Program-made: the position numbers and the translations under genes
Shown: positions 49,691-62,169 of the stretch, in pieces
Layout of the letters: each line of letters starts with the position of its first letter
Position numbering within the stretch: position 1 is the first letter of the stretch
The notes under the pieces: generated by a model
What the model was told of the DNA's origin: nothing
Databases searched by the model: none
What the model saw: the letters and a program-made list of their open reading frames with translations, nothing else
DNA from: Sorghum bicolor
Lineage: Eukaryota > Streptophyta > Magnoliopsida > Poales > Poaceae
DNA length: 64,000 nt
Assembly (NCBI RefSeq): GCF_000003195.3
Contig: NC_012872.2
Span: forward strand, 6,634,001-6,698,000
Direction: 5' to 3'

Positions 49691-52459
49691 TGTAACACCC
49701 AAAAAAATTTATTTTCAATCAATAGGAATTAATTTGATTAATTAAGCATTTTTTTCTGAGCACTTAATGTAGTAAATAAATAAATTCTGTTGGAAATAAA
49801 ATTTATCATAAGTTTAGAGACATGGCTGTGCATTCATGCCGAAGCATAATAATTTTTGTGCTGATTGTATTTTGTTTTATTTACTTTATGCTCAAAAGCC
49901 CTTTTAGAAAATGCTTTGAAAAAGAAAACAGAAAAGAAAAAGGAATAAAAAAAAAAGGCAAAGACCCACCCCGGCCTTTCTTTCCCCCTCTCCCCACTCG
50001 CGGTTTCGGCCCAGCAAACCAGCAGCAGCGCCCCGGCCCAGCTTTCCTCCCCCTTCTCTTTTTCTTCCCCGCGCCCGGCCCACTTCTTCCTTCACCGGCC
50101 CAGCAATCCGGCCCTGGTCGCGCGCTCTCCTCTCCCCTCCTTTTCTCTTCAGCTCGCTGACACGTGGGGTCCGCAAGTCAGCGACTCCTCTCTTCTTCCT
50201 CCTGACGCCGGGTTCGAGTGGGACTCTTCTAGGGGAAATCGATCCCGGTTTCCTCGGGATCTCTTGCCAACCTGCACGCCATGCCCCTATAAAGCTCCCA
50301 AATCAATCCCGCAGTTCCCTTTTCGCATCCGAGTCACCCCAACCGAGCCCTAGCATCGTGTTTCGTCAGTTTTGGATCTCGCCGCGTTGCAAAGCAAGCC
50401 GCCGCCTTGAACCGGCCGCCTCGCCCTCTCTCGGCCCGAGTAAACCACCTAGGTGGGTTCGCCTCCTCCCCCTCGATCTCCCGGAGCTTTTCTTTCGCGT
50501 TTTGGTGCTCGGGAGCGAGAGAACCGCGAGCTCCGACGTGCCCTCCCATGGCGCCGCCGCGGGGAGGTTCAACGCCGGCCGGTCCGCCGCCGCCGAAGCC
50601 CTGGAAGAGCCTCAGCCGTTAGATCGAGGATCAGCGGCCCAGATTAGAACTTACCCCTTCGGGGTAAATCTTGTTAAAGAGACCCTGGGGTTTTCGGTAT
50701 TAAACCCGCCGTCCCTTGGCGCCCATGGAGAATACGCTTTCTATTTCGGAAGACGTAAACAGCTCGGTTTCAGTCAGAAATACGTTTTCACTATTTACAG
50801 ATTTGCCACTTGAATTGTTTTGCTTGTAAAATGCTCATTTTAAATCCGATTTGATCCATTCAAATTTAGTTAGATTCATAATTTCGCGCTCTACATGTTA
50901 GTAGTATTTATTCACTGTTTTGAAACTTTTTAATTCTGCAGTAGCATTTAATTAATTATTTCTCTATAGGAAATCTTAGAAAATTCATATCTTTCACGTT
51001 TTAATTCCGATTTTTGTGAACTTTACGTTTATGTGATCGTAGCGCTGCGTAGAATACTTTGATAAATTTTTATATTTGTTTTACCACTGTTTGGTGTATT
51101 GTTCTAATTATATCTTGTTTGCTTCGTGTATGATTGTCTACATTGGATTGCGTGTTGTTAATTGATGATTGGGATTAGACGGTGAGCCGTACGTTGGTGC
51201 TCAAGATCAAGTATTTGAAGACCAGCAGGCTCAGGAGAGCTTTGATCAAGGCAAGTTTAACTTGGGATCATCCTTGTTACCTATTCACTATTAACTACAT
51301 ATATATATCATATGCATGCTATCACCTTGTCGACCTTAGCAAAATCATAGATGATTGTTACCTGTATTCCTTGCTACCTACTTGATATGCATTTGGTGTA
51401 GATGTGCTAGCGCTTGATATAATCCATGATCTTGTAAGATGATTAATAGCTATGCAATGAACATAAAAGAGTGACAAATAACGGTATGAGATCTTGTCTG
51501 TACGTGATCACCCGGGATAACAGTGCAACCATGAGGGCTATAATGGCTCTGGCTTTAGCTCAGTATGGAGACCTTTTCTAGCTTGTTAGAGGTTACCCGA
51601 AAGGGCGGAGGGGCTGAACCGACACGGGTATAGTGCGAGCCCCTGTCCCTATGTGTATAGGCTGCGCGTCATTGTGCCATTCGGAAGGGGGGTATCTATA
51701 TCTGCTCGCAAAGGAAACCTTGCGGCCCTAACTTGTTAGACGAACTTTTGAAAGGCTTCATAGTGATCCCTGCCGACCTCCCTGGGAAGGGGGTTAAGAG
51801 ATTAGCTACCTCGGGCGAAAGGGTAAATCATGACTCATGGGTAAGGATGTACAACCTCTGCAGAGTGTAAAACTGGTATACTAGCCGAGCTCACGGTCAG
51901 GAGCGGCCTTGGGGACATCTACATTAAGATGATGAACTTGTTATGTTATTATGTTCATTTGATTATCGTTTACGCTATGAGTTAATTATGCTTACATTTG
52001 ATCATGGGATTAATTGATTATTTACGCTTCCTTGACAATTGCTATTTAATTATGAACATGCCATCCACTATTAAAAGCTAATTGCAGTCAAACCAGTGTT
52101 AGCCATTTGAGCCTCATGAACCCCTGGTTATACTTGTTGAGTACGATATGTGCTCACTCTTGCAATTTCCCAACACCTCAGGATATGATAATGAAGATGA
52201 CTGGAATGAGGATTACCGTTATGAGTACTAGGCTTGGGGTCAACCAGTCAACAGTGTCCCTGTGTGGAGCTTCCGTCGAGAGCGTTGTTTACTTTATGCT
52301 ATCATTTTTGTATGAGACTATGTGATATTTTATATTCCGCTATGTAATAAACACTGCGATGGTACATTTGAGATTTGTCTACTTATTTGTGCGACTGTTT
52401 CTGGGGCACATATGAGTCTTTTATGCATCCTATTTTGTTCTTAAAATATGGGTGTGACA
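49691..52459. mobile_element. Solo LTR of a retrotransposon
   Basis: The unit begins TGTAACACCC and ends GGGTGTGACA, a short inverted pair with TG...CA termini. The exact 5-bp duplication gggag lies at 49686-49690 and 52460-52464. The 2.77-kb inside has a TATAAA at 50288-50293 in a GC-rich context, as expected for an LTR promoter. It has no gag-pol, primer-binding site or polypurine tract. LTR length suggests a Gypsy-type parent (inference). Frames inside (for example 49822-50160, 50358-50813) are LTR sequence, not genes. Confidence 0.85.
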
Positions 52460-52468
52460 GGGAGCTTA

Positions 52469-52711
52469 GGCCTTGTTCATGTTCCGAATTTTTTTGGTTT
52501 TAGCTACTATAGCATTTTATTTTTATTTGATAAATATTATTCAATTATAGACTAATTAGGCTCAAAAGATTTATCTTGCGATTTACAGACAAACTGTGCA
52601 ATTAGTTTTGTTTTCGTTTATATTTAATACTCTATACATGTGCCACAAGATTCGATGTGATGAAAAAATCTTAAAAAAGTTTTTTGTTTTTGAGGTGAAC
52701 TAAACAAGACC
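52469..52711. mobile_element. Tourist-like MITE next to the solo LTR
   Basis: Ends are GGCCTTGTTCATGTTCC and gaactaaacaagacc. TTA flanks both sides (52466-52468; 52712-52714). It starts 4 bp after the target duplication of the solo LTR. Confidence 0.88.
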
Positions 52712-52714
52712 TTA

Positions 52715-54614
52715 GCTCGTGTTGTACATGCTCTCACACAATAGTTCTATAGGTATTTTCTTATCTTTATTATCCGGTTAAATGTGACAGTAACTATGAT
52801 CGATTTTAGTTACTGATATCCATAGTCATAGTTTTTTTCCCTCTTTGCATACCAACTTCATGTGTTTGGTTGAAACTTTAGCTTTTTTGCTATGTGTGAC
52901 ATGAAAATCAATGTGCTCATTGTTTCGTATATTTATATATATATATAAATTACATGGTTGCATACATATTGTTTTTTTAGGATTATCTATCTTTTGTAGC
53001 ACTTTTGATGCTCCACCAACAGTAGTCTCTAGTTAGTAATATTAAGATTAGTGTAACAAAAACATAGTGCATAACATAATTAAAAACATCACTTTGTTCC
53101 ATAGACAAATCAGAAAAAAAAGTATGCTACATCTCGATGCAATCAACTAAGAGTTGCTAGCAAAATACCAATTGTCCAATAACCTTCATGTGACACACGA
53201 TTTTCATCTCCACACATACAACTGAAAACAAGAAGTTCCCAAACACCAAGTGATAAATGGTATATTGGTATGGTAAGAGACTTGCTAATTTGTTATCAAT
53301 ATTAGAATTCCTCTACTTGGATGACTGGCCACTAACACCATTATATCAGTTACATTTGCCTTTGTCCTTGAGTCAATATCAGTTAGGTACTATAAACCCT
53401 TCCACCAATATTAGAGTCTGTTTATATATGTTGTGTCATATTGTATTTTTTGATACCTGTTCAAATGTTTACTAATTCTATTAGTAATTTTAATTTCATA
53501 TTAACAACCACCAGAATCAAATCTAGAAAATAAGCAAATTCTTTTTAGAAAATTCAACAAAATATTAGCCAAAATTCCTAGTTCATCTGCTTGGGCTTGC
53601 TTATTTAATTAACCTTGTAGTTGCTAGCATATTCTGTTGCACACTTGGCCTTAGATTGTAAAAATGAGATCCATTGGCTTTTAGTAGTAAATACCTACAA
53701 TTAATTTATACTATGCCACTAAGGTCTTATTTTGTGTGAATTAGAGATTGTTAAAATCTAGCTCATGGATTATGAATTTTTTAAAACTATCATGTGAAAA
53801 CCCAGATTCTTAAATGGTGTGAAAATATGGAAAATGGATCAAGGGGTCGTTATAATCTTGAATGGATATTATGAAAAATTGCTTATAGAAATCATGTTTA
53901 TAGATTAGTAGGGCGTGTGCGCCCAGCGTTTTACGGAGCAACATGGGCAAGTGGGAGAAAGAGAGAGGGGTGGTGGTGGGGAGGAGCCATTCAGCAATCA
54001 CATGAGGTGACAGGAGGCTCAGAGGGTGCTAGTTCAGCTCCCCTGTAAAGGCTGGCGGGCCCAGTGCTCCGTAGTAGCCTTGCTTTGTCGCCTCGTGCCC
54101 ATTTGGGGTCACTTGTCGTCTACCCTTTGCTGCTATTTTCTGATGCTTATCGCCTCCTCTCCCCACGTCGTGTGCTGCAACCCGCACACATGGACATGGA
54201 CTTGCATGCACGGCTCGCTCAATTGTTTTTTCGTATGGAATTAAAAAGCAAGCTCCTTGGAAGTTTCCATTAAATCCATGCATGCGTCTCTGTGGCTACT
54301 TTAATCCTCCCGGTCAAAACAATTGAGCGAGGGGTTCATTTTTTATAATAACTGAATAAGCAGAAAAACAGTATTAGTATTTTTTCTTCAAATATGATTA
54401 TTATAAACTAATCCTATTGTTAACCTTATAATAATTCTTTTTTAAACCGTCAACAGGGGGACCTCTACCTATTTTTTTTAAAAAAAAAACCAGCACAGAA
54501 AATCGTCCTCATGAGGAGGAGGACGTGGCCTGCTCGGGTGCTATTCAAGAGCTCCAACCACTAGGGTTGAGGACCGTCCGCTAGCCTTATGGTAATCTCA
54601 AAATACTAAAAATT
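52715..54614. other. Spacer, no gene recognised
   Basis: AT-rich until about 53900. A GC-rich stretch at 53900-54260 has short frames on both strands without known motifs. At 53905-53924 the minus strand shows a small GGGCG-CACA-CGCCC hairpin followed by TACTAA and T, a weak candidate for a second Helitron 3' end. Confidence 0.4.
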
Positions 54615-55046
54615 ACATGTCGTTTCTATATCTATTAAATTTCATAGACACTTTATATAATTATTGTTTCAAAGAATAATTTCTACAGAATAATTTTTGT
54701 CCAATCATATGTATTCTCTCTCCATTTTCGACCAATCACGTCACTTCATATCTTGGTTCTCATATAGACATGGTTTCTATGATTTTTGCTCTCTCTTTTC
54801 AATAACTAAGTGTTTTGCTGATGCGACAAGGTAGTTATTGAAGAGAGAGCAAAAATCATAGAAACCGGGTCCAAGATAGAAATCATGTCTACATGAGAAC
54901 CAAGACATGAAGTGATGTGATTGGTTAAGAATGGGGAGAGAACAAATATGATTGCATAAAAAAATTATTTTATATAAACTATGCGTTGAGACTATGATTT
55001 CTATACATAGTGTCTATGAAAATTAATATGTATAGAAACTCCATGT
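54615..55046. mobile_element. Large fold-back (palindromic) element
   Basis: The two arms, about 200 bp each, are inverted copies over nearly their full length, with the turn near 54815-54835. Matching pieces include tagacatggtttctatgatt with aatcatagaaaccgggtcca, and ttggttctcatatagaca with tgtctacatgagaaccaa. Such a transcript would fold into one long hairpin. There is no coding sequence; the class is not assigned. Confidence 0.85.
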
Positions 55047-55820
55047 TGTTTCTAGCATTGGGAGTGCCTTTATAATACTGATTCTACACATTTGTAAGTA
55101 CTAGTCTCATAGTATAAATAAAATTTTAAAAAGTTTAACTATTGGAAATGTGATATGCTTGCATATTTCTTTTGGATGTGGAGGGAGCTGCTTCTTCAAA
55201 GCCAGGAACAGGATGCGCGGAGGAACAAGTTGATTGTACTATTTACTTGCCACGTACAGTAGCTATCAATCCAGACTCTCTGAAAGCACACCAGCAGAGA
55301 ACGATATGAGAGGAGCAACTTGAGCAAAACAACGGCAACAACAAACCTAGCTAGGCTCTCGCTGTGCCGGCCAAGCTTATCTCTAGAAAGCTTAAAACCA
55401 CGGCCGGGCGGCCGCCCGTGTTTGAGCCGCCGTCGTCGTCTGCGTCTACCATGCATTGCACGTACAGTCGAGTCACTCTCTAGCTGCTCGTTCGTTCAGG
55501 ATGAACGAGGCGACGTAGTACGTGCATATTCCCTTGAAAAACCGTGTGCAGCTGCGCACGCAATGAAAGAATAATCGAACAACCGACGACGTACTCCAAC
55601 AGTACAGCAAGGTGCGTGAGAGGAGATTATTTGTCGCCACCTCTGGAGGCTGAGTACTAGCACACAATTCAGCTGAGGCCGGGGAGGGGAGTATGGATGC
55701 GCGATGCGAAACTGGAATGCCCCTTTCCGTAGTACTCGCGCCCTCTTGCGATGCAACTTGTCCCTGTTGCCAACAAGCTAGCGCTAGAAAACGAAAGAGA
55801 ACGGGTCGGCCATTATTTCA

Positions 55821-55852
<32 letters not shown>

Positions 55853-56697
55853 TGATGCCCACCTTGATTGCTCTCCTTTTCCCGGCCCTATCTATCTGTG
55901 AGATGAGAGCAACAAGTCGGCATGCAGCTGTGTGTTTATGTTTAACCTATACAGTACATATAACCTCCAACAAAATATCTATATATATAAAATACTCATT
56001 TCGGATGAGTATTAAGAGAGACATAACTCAAATATAAGTATCTTTTCTCCTCGAGATCCATTTTGTAGGATGAATTCTCTTTTGGATCTTATTGTTGGAG
56101 GAGACTAAAAATAGATATAGAACCTTTTCGTCTATAGCGCTACCCAAACTTCGAATGAGTTTTGTATTTTGGGTAAAAGTTGTTGGAGACCGTCTTACAT
56201 GCATGCATATACATGCTTTCTTTAATTTTACAACATAATAATTAACAAACCGTACTCGCTCGATCGCTGATATTAAGTTCTTACACTAGTAAGCTATCTT
56301 GATTTGTTATTTTATGAGCTGTTGCAACATAGGGTTCTTCCTGTTATATTATTCCATGATGAGTATATAAATATAAAACACCACAGGTGGTACCATCATA
56401 TACAGTGGTATATGTCCTTCACTTCACCCCTTCCGCAGACTCACCGTACTAGCATTGTTCGCTTGGCGGAAAGTATCATTTGCTAATTTATTGTGACAAA
56501 AAAAACATCACTGAATAACTGGCAGATTCGATAAATAAACTCAAATAAATATGCGTTATATATTACAGTCTCTATGAAGAAAAAACAATTCAAGGTACAC
56601 TCTTTGTTAATATGTCTAAAATTTGACCAAAAATATATAAAGGTAAAAATACTAACATTTACGACACAAAAACAGTACATTATGAAACTATATCTCA
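55047..56697. other. Spacer with simple repeats and a hAT-like fragment
   Basis: No gene recognised. A CT array lies at 55819-55852. Near 56455-56525, ttgttcgcttggcgg and gctaatttattgtgac repeat the hAT-like family seen at 11.6 and 42.9 kb. Short frames at 55193-55760 are unconvincing. Confidence 0.45.
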
Positions 56698-57191
56698 CAC
56701 TACTACAGTCACAATTTTTGCGAATGACCAAAAACAATTTTTGGAGGCGGGCAACCAATTCGTCTCTACTTCCACACTAGAAACGGGCATATGCCCGCCT
56801 CTGTTAAATATAATTTTAAAAATAAAAAACCAGTGAACCAGTTGATAGGGACTGTAGAGTCCATTCACAAGTTCAGCTAAGCCAATCAACTCGTTGGCGC
56901 CATTCATGTGTCGCCGCTCCTCGCCACATCCACCCACATGCCACCACGCTCCTCACCAGTTGATCTTTGTGCGTGTCACTTGGCAAAACCGTGCGGACGC
57001 CGCCAGTGCTCAGATCTACTACACCAAGTCCCCTATGAATTGGTTTATGGAGACAATTCTGGTTTGAGTGTCTCCGTAAATGGCTTGGCTGTCTCCGTAA
57101 ATCACTCGGTATTTCGTGAGACGACAGCACTATATGTCCGCCTCCGTTAATAAAAAAAAGGCTCTGTCTTCTTAAATCGGTTTTGTAGTAG
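56698..57191. mobile_element. Probable small CACTA-type element
   Basis: The left end CACTACTACAGTCAC is the family terminus. The right end ggttttgtagtagta is an imperfect inverted partner. Internal repeats gtctccgtaaat and cctccgttaa resemble subterminal motifs. No clean 3-bp duplication was found, so the right edge is uncertain. Confidence 0.55.
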
Positions 57192-60100
57192 TAGATATTA
57201 TAAACATCGATTATTTTTTACTTGTAGCTAGTCAAAACTCAGTATAGATTTACATTCTTTTGTGTACGGAGAGGGTGTATATATTTCTAAACAAAACGAA
57301 CCACGGCAGCAGCCACCAGCAGGTAGTAATTGATTAAACAAACGTTGCGAAAAATTAACCCCGTGTTGAATGCTTGCCGATCCTACACGCCGGCCGCTAG
57401 CGATGCGTAATTTTTTTTTTTTTTTGGAGTGGGTCAGTGGTCCTGGGCTCCCTGGGCACGCCATATGGACAGAAGAGATGGTCTCGTCGTGTCCACCGGA
57501 ATGATATATGAGTGCCTTGTGGTTTTTTGTGTCCACAACATCTCTCCATGCATGCATGCACATATCCATGTGCCGAATTGAATCATGTGCTTCCTGTTTA
57601 TTTTATCCAATCCATGTCAAGTTGATTATTAGAGTAATAATCAGAGTGAGTCGTCAGTGAGAGCAAGCTAGCTAGTACTCGTATACATACTCCGTATGTT
57701 GCAGCAGCTGTGGCTGGCTGGCCTTGTTGTGACGCATGCAGTAGTAGCTTATTAGCTCTCCGCAGATGCATGCATAGGCACGTATATATGGCTTCTCCCT
57801 GATGATTCGATCTCCTCATCTGATTGGACTTCTTTTGGGAGCTAGTAGCAAACAAAAAATACTAACGTACGTACGTTGAAGTGGTCGCTTTTGCTCGTGT
57901 GTCGTCAAAATTCAATTGCCCGGCCCACGCGCGCGCCGCGGTGAGAATTCAAGGTCAAGTCGCCACGATCCCCGCCAAACTTTTCCTTTATTTTTATACT
58001 ATAGGTATATGCATGTGAAGATCTAATGTCTACTGATGCGGTTCATGCATGCAGCCACACCCACACATATATCTAATAATACCGTGCATGGCGCCGCCGC
58101 GCGTTTTAAGCATGCCACCACCACCACCACCAGGGTATTGATATATATCATTTCCCTTTTCTTTTTCTTTTTGGGCCGGGTGGGGTTTGATCATGAGCCG
58201 AGGATTACCCTTTCCGTTTTCGGGTGCATGCACGTCGTCGTTACCGACCCGGTCAGCGACGAAATCTCCTGCTAGGATTTATTTGTATGTATAATGATGC
58301 TATATATGCTCCCTAGCTAGCTTGCACGAAACGAACAACCTGTCCAAAACTTACATTTTCTCCACCGGTGCGGTTAACCAGTCACTGTAAAAGACAGTAG
58401 GATTTTTTATTACATTACATGCATGCATGTTAGAGGGTGTTTGGTTGGTGTTGGTAAAGTTTAATCATTATTATAGCATTTTCGTTTTATTTGGTAATTA
58501 TTATCTAATTATAGACTAATTAGGCTCAAAAAAAATCGTCTTGTAAATTTACAACTTTACCTCCTTACACTATTTGTCATATGATATGTATATCTGATCG
58601 AGCTGCCACCATCGTCTCTTCGATCGCTTTCACAATATTGCTTGCCCTTGCGCACTTCCTAGCTTGTTATCGCCACTCGAGGGAGAGCAATGGCCAATGG
58701 TGACCGATCGAAAATGCATGGCGATACACAGTGCTACTAGCCGCCAGACGAGGCAGCAGGGGCAGCGATCGAGGCAGTAGTGGAGTGGAGGCACCAGTCA
58801 AGACGACGCAGACGCTTGCGGCAGTACGTACATTCATGCGTCGAAAGAAAACACCACATGCAGTGCAGTACATTATCTCCTACGAAAATTAAACACAGTT
58901 TGGCCTTGTTTCGGGCTGCTTTCTTGTCAACAAAAAGCAGCAGGGTACGTCCCGTCCGGTGAACGGTGGTGCTGCAGCCTGCACTGCAGGTATACATATG
59001 CAGCCAAAAATGGTGGTCCGAGAAGGAGAGAGGTGGGTATGCTATATCAAGCCTGAAACAACAAAGGACAGGGAACATAGATAGCACTATATAGCAGCAG
59101 CAGCAGCAGCAGGCCGGCCGCCCGGCCGTTGAAAGATCAACGGAGACCAGGCGCTCGTACAAAGCAGGCATGCAGCGGCTTTACTGCTACCTGTGTGCAT
59201 GCAATGGCAATGCTCAGACAGCGCTTGCAGGCATCCCTGCCACTCGATGCATGCATGCATGCACGCACCAATGTCGAACCACACGCAGGTACACCAAAAA
59301 CGACAACGGTGTCAACTTTGAACTGTCAACCAATGGGGCGAGGTCCCTCCTCCAGCACTGTCGCTAAAATTTGTTGCAGCCAAGACCCGACATAGGGCAA
59401 TGTACCCCCCACCCCAAACTAGCTAGTTCACCGTTACTAGCGTTAGAATATGATACCTGCAGTTATGCGCAACAATACTTGAATTTTTGAAAGGATATTG
59501 CGAGTATGACACAAGCTCGCACCGTATCAAGTAAAGAACAATGTAGTCAAATCACGTAGAAAACCCTAAATGATGATGTCGAAGCAGCCACAATAAGAGA
59601 TTAGTAGGATTTTGACGAAGCCGACCATAAATTCTATAAACACAACTCCAAAAAGAGTATAAGTGACTATGGCTTTCTCGCAACTCTACTTGGCCCTTTA
59701 AGACCCTTTGATTCTTGCCCTATATAAAAATCTAGTTCAATGCTAGTCTAATCCAATTGAGCGCTCCTAATTGCTCTTTACAAGCTTTAGACGAGATCCT
59801 TCTATTGGTTGGTTGATGTCATGTGGCCTGTACCACTTGTTTATATGGTCCTCATCGAGGCCCTCATACGTGCAAGTAGGAGAGTCGCACTACTAGTAGG
59901 ATTTTACACTCAAGTCCTAATAAAACTAGAAGTCATAATAGCATTGCCTCTATTGAGTCATATTACAAATAGAATTTCAGTCACTATACAACGATTAGTA
60001 GTATCTGAAGTATTGAAAGTTTAGTAGACAAATTAAGTAGCACAACTAATCAAAATTAATTAATTTTGCTCTCAGCGTATTCAATTCATTTCCCCTGACG

Positions 60101-60456
60101 CAGTATCTATTGAGTTACTCTATAATCTGCATGAAACTGTGATACATTTGCTAGTTGTTCTATATATGTTTCTATCTTTGTGTTGCGCACCTAGGCGCTT
60201 TTAATATGTACTGTTAGTTGAACCCTTAGCTTAAGTTACAATATCTCTTGTTACATCCTTTTGAGACATTATGAATATGTATTTAGCTTTCAATGTTTGA
60301 TAATATTTTTTAGTTTTTTTACACAAGTTTATATAGTGGAGGATCTAGGATTCAAAACTGGTGGGCCAAATTTGTTGATTTTAAGTCAATTAACACAACT
60401 ATTTCATAGGAGCCCCGACAGCTGGTACTTTAGAAGGTAGTGGCACCATTGGCAAG
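57192..60456. other. Spacer with simple repeats and MITE fragments
   Basis: No gene recognised over 3.2 kb. A truncated Tourist-like piece lies at 58435-58556 (tatagcattttcgttttatt, ctaattatagactaattagg). Simple repeats include acc units near 58113-58131 and gca units at 59095-59111. Open frames such as 59809-60024 have no known motif. Confidence 0.4.
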
Positions 60457-61685
60457 CACTAGTACACAGAGGTTCTAAGCCGGCGGAGGTAAAACATTTC
60501 TACAGGCGGTTTTAGTTATAATGCGCCTGTGTTGAAAATTTGTACGGCTAGAATTGAAAACCGCCTGTATAAAAGGCTCAGTACAGGCGGTTATTGTAAC
60601 AAAACCGCCTGTGTAAATGCATCATTTACACAGGCGGTTCAGTTATGTTTTTCAATTTGATTTAATTGTTAGGGGCAGCCATTGAGATTATTTTATAAAT
60701 GGCCGGTACGTACCAAAATATCACAAGCTGTCTTTTATAAATATAATATGCATATGACGATGTTGCAACTAATAAATATCCACTTTTTTGTCATACATTA
60801 GTGCCATAAGCAACCAGTCGGATCGGTCCACTGTGGATTCTACGTCTGCGAGTTCATGATAGAGACCGGAAGATATGTAACTAACCCTTCTAAGGTATTG
60901 CTCTAATAGTCGTTTATATTATTTGTGTCATTTTTTGTTGCTAAGCATGTGTTATATGAACTACAAATTTATGATGTTTCTAACTTCCTCTGCAGCAACA
61001 TGAGTTGGAAAAGGCGAAGAGCGTGACTCGAGCTGTTCTATATAACATAGTTGAGGACCTCTGCACTTTTCTCTTGAGAGAAGCCATTCCCACCGAAGGG
61101 AAATATCACGACCCGACCAGCGTCCTAGCAAAGCCTGAGTTTATAGCGCTAAGAGATTAGTAGGCTAAAGCTATCTCGATCGGGTTATTAGAGCAGAGGT
61201 TTCAGATGTGAAACCTCATATGTCTGTAAACAAAAAACTTTGATGTGTGATGTTTGTAATTAATATAATTTTATGTACAAAGTAATGGTATATATAAATA
61301 TATTGCATGTTGCATTGGTTGAATCTTGTAGCCTAACATAGTTTCAATATTAATGTATATTATATATATATATATATTAAAAATAGTGTTTGCTGGAAAA
61401 TAGGGTTAAATTGGAAAATCTTACCACAGGCGGTTCTGTTATGAGAACCGCCTGTAGAATCCAATCTCTATAGGCGGTTTACATAAAAGAACCGCCTGTA
61501 GAAATTGATTTCCACAGGCGGATCTTATAACTGAACCGCCTGTAGAAATCTGTTTCTACAGGCGGTTCTCAGTTAACCGCCTGTGGAAACTTTTATTTCC
61601 ACAGGCCTATAGCCACTGGCGGTTCGTCAATCCGTCTGTACAAAGGGGTTGCGAACCGCCAGTATAGTATCTCTCTGTACTAGTG
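60457..61685. mobile_element. CACTA element with Ulp1 remnant
   Basis: Ends are CACTAGTACACAGAGG and the inverted partner tctctctgtactagtg. The 3-bp duplication AAG lies at 60454-60456 and 61686-61688. Arrays of the motif acaggcggtt and its complement fill both subterminal zones (60510-60640 and 61430-61625), the likely transposase-binding repeats. The middle carries a protease fragment, described separately. No transposase is present. Confidence 0.92.
60802..61169 (+). pseudogene. Ulp1-like (C48) cysteine protease C-terminal remnant
   Basis: Two segments read through one GT-AG intron: 60802-60894 and 60996-61169. The first has [20 protein letters not shown], resembling the catalytic-Cys region of Ulp1/SENP-like proteases carried by plant transposons (usual form like CGYYVCEF). 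The second has HELEKAKSVTRAVLYNIVED and ends EFYSAKRLVG before a TAA. The His and Asp half of the active site is missing, so it cannot be active. It lies inside the CACTA element and on its plus strand. The start of the first segment follows an AG acceptor (ACATTAG), so upstream exons were lost. Confidence 0.7.
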
Positions 61686-62166
61686 AAGATAGATGTAGAA
61701 CAAATAAAGTCATAATGTTTTCAAATATAGTTGGATAAAGACCAAATTTATATGAAAATTATAGAGATTAACAAGATCTAAAACTCTGTAGTTGATGACA
61801 TTTATATTTGAGATCATTTAGTTGAAATTTAATATTTTGAATATTACAAATGATCATCTCGGATGAAGATGTATTTATCTAGGACCTTCTTGATAGTGCA
61901 TTATGTTCGCAGGATAAATGTGGTACTGTCTTATGTGGCATGTGGGCATTATAGATAGCAAGAAATAGAAGAGAGCATGGAGAAATATCGATTTTTGTAA
62001 CTCAAACATGCAAGTGGGCATGAGAAATTGCAACTGATCTTATCCATTCTAATACATACATCTATTGATTCGCTTAGGATGCCTAAAGAAACCATACTCA
62101 TTCTTCGTGTATATGCATGGGCCATACGTGATGGTTTTTTTTTTAAAAAAAGAAGGCCATATATAT
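61686..62166. other. Spacer between two CACTA elements
   Basis: About 480 bp of AT-rich DNA with no recognised feature. Confidence 0.5.
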
Positions 62167-62169
62167 ACG

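Noticed and set aside
49822..50813. Open frames within 49.8-50.8 kb as genes
   Set aside because: They fall inside a solo LTR with clear ends and target duplication.
53905..53924. Hairpin plus TACTAA-T on the minus strand as a second Helitron end
   Set aside because: The stem is only 5 bp and the spacer to CTAA is too short; noted only as a weak candidate.
60510..61625. acaggcggtt arrays read as a CRISPR-like or satellite array
   Set aside because: They lie only in the two ends of an element with CACTA termini and a 3-bp duplication, which fits subterminal repeats.
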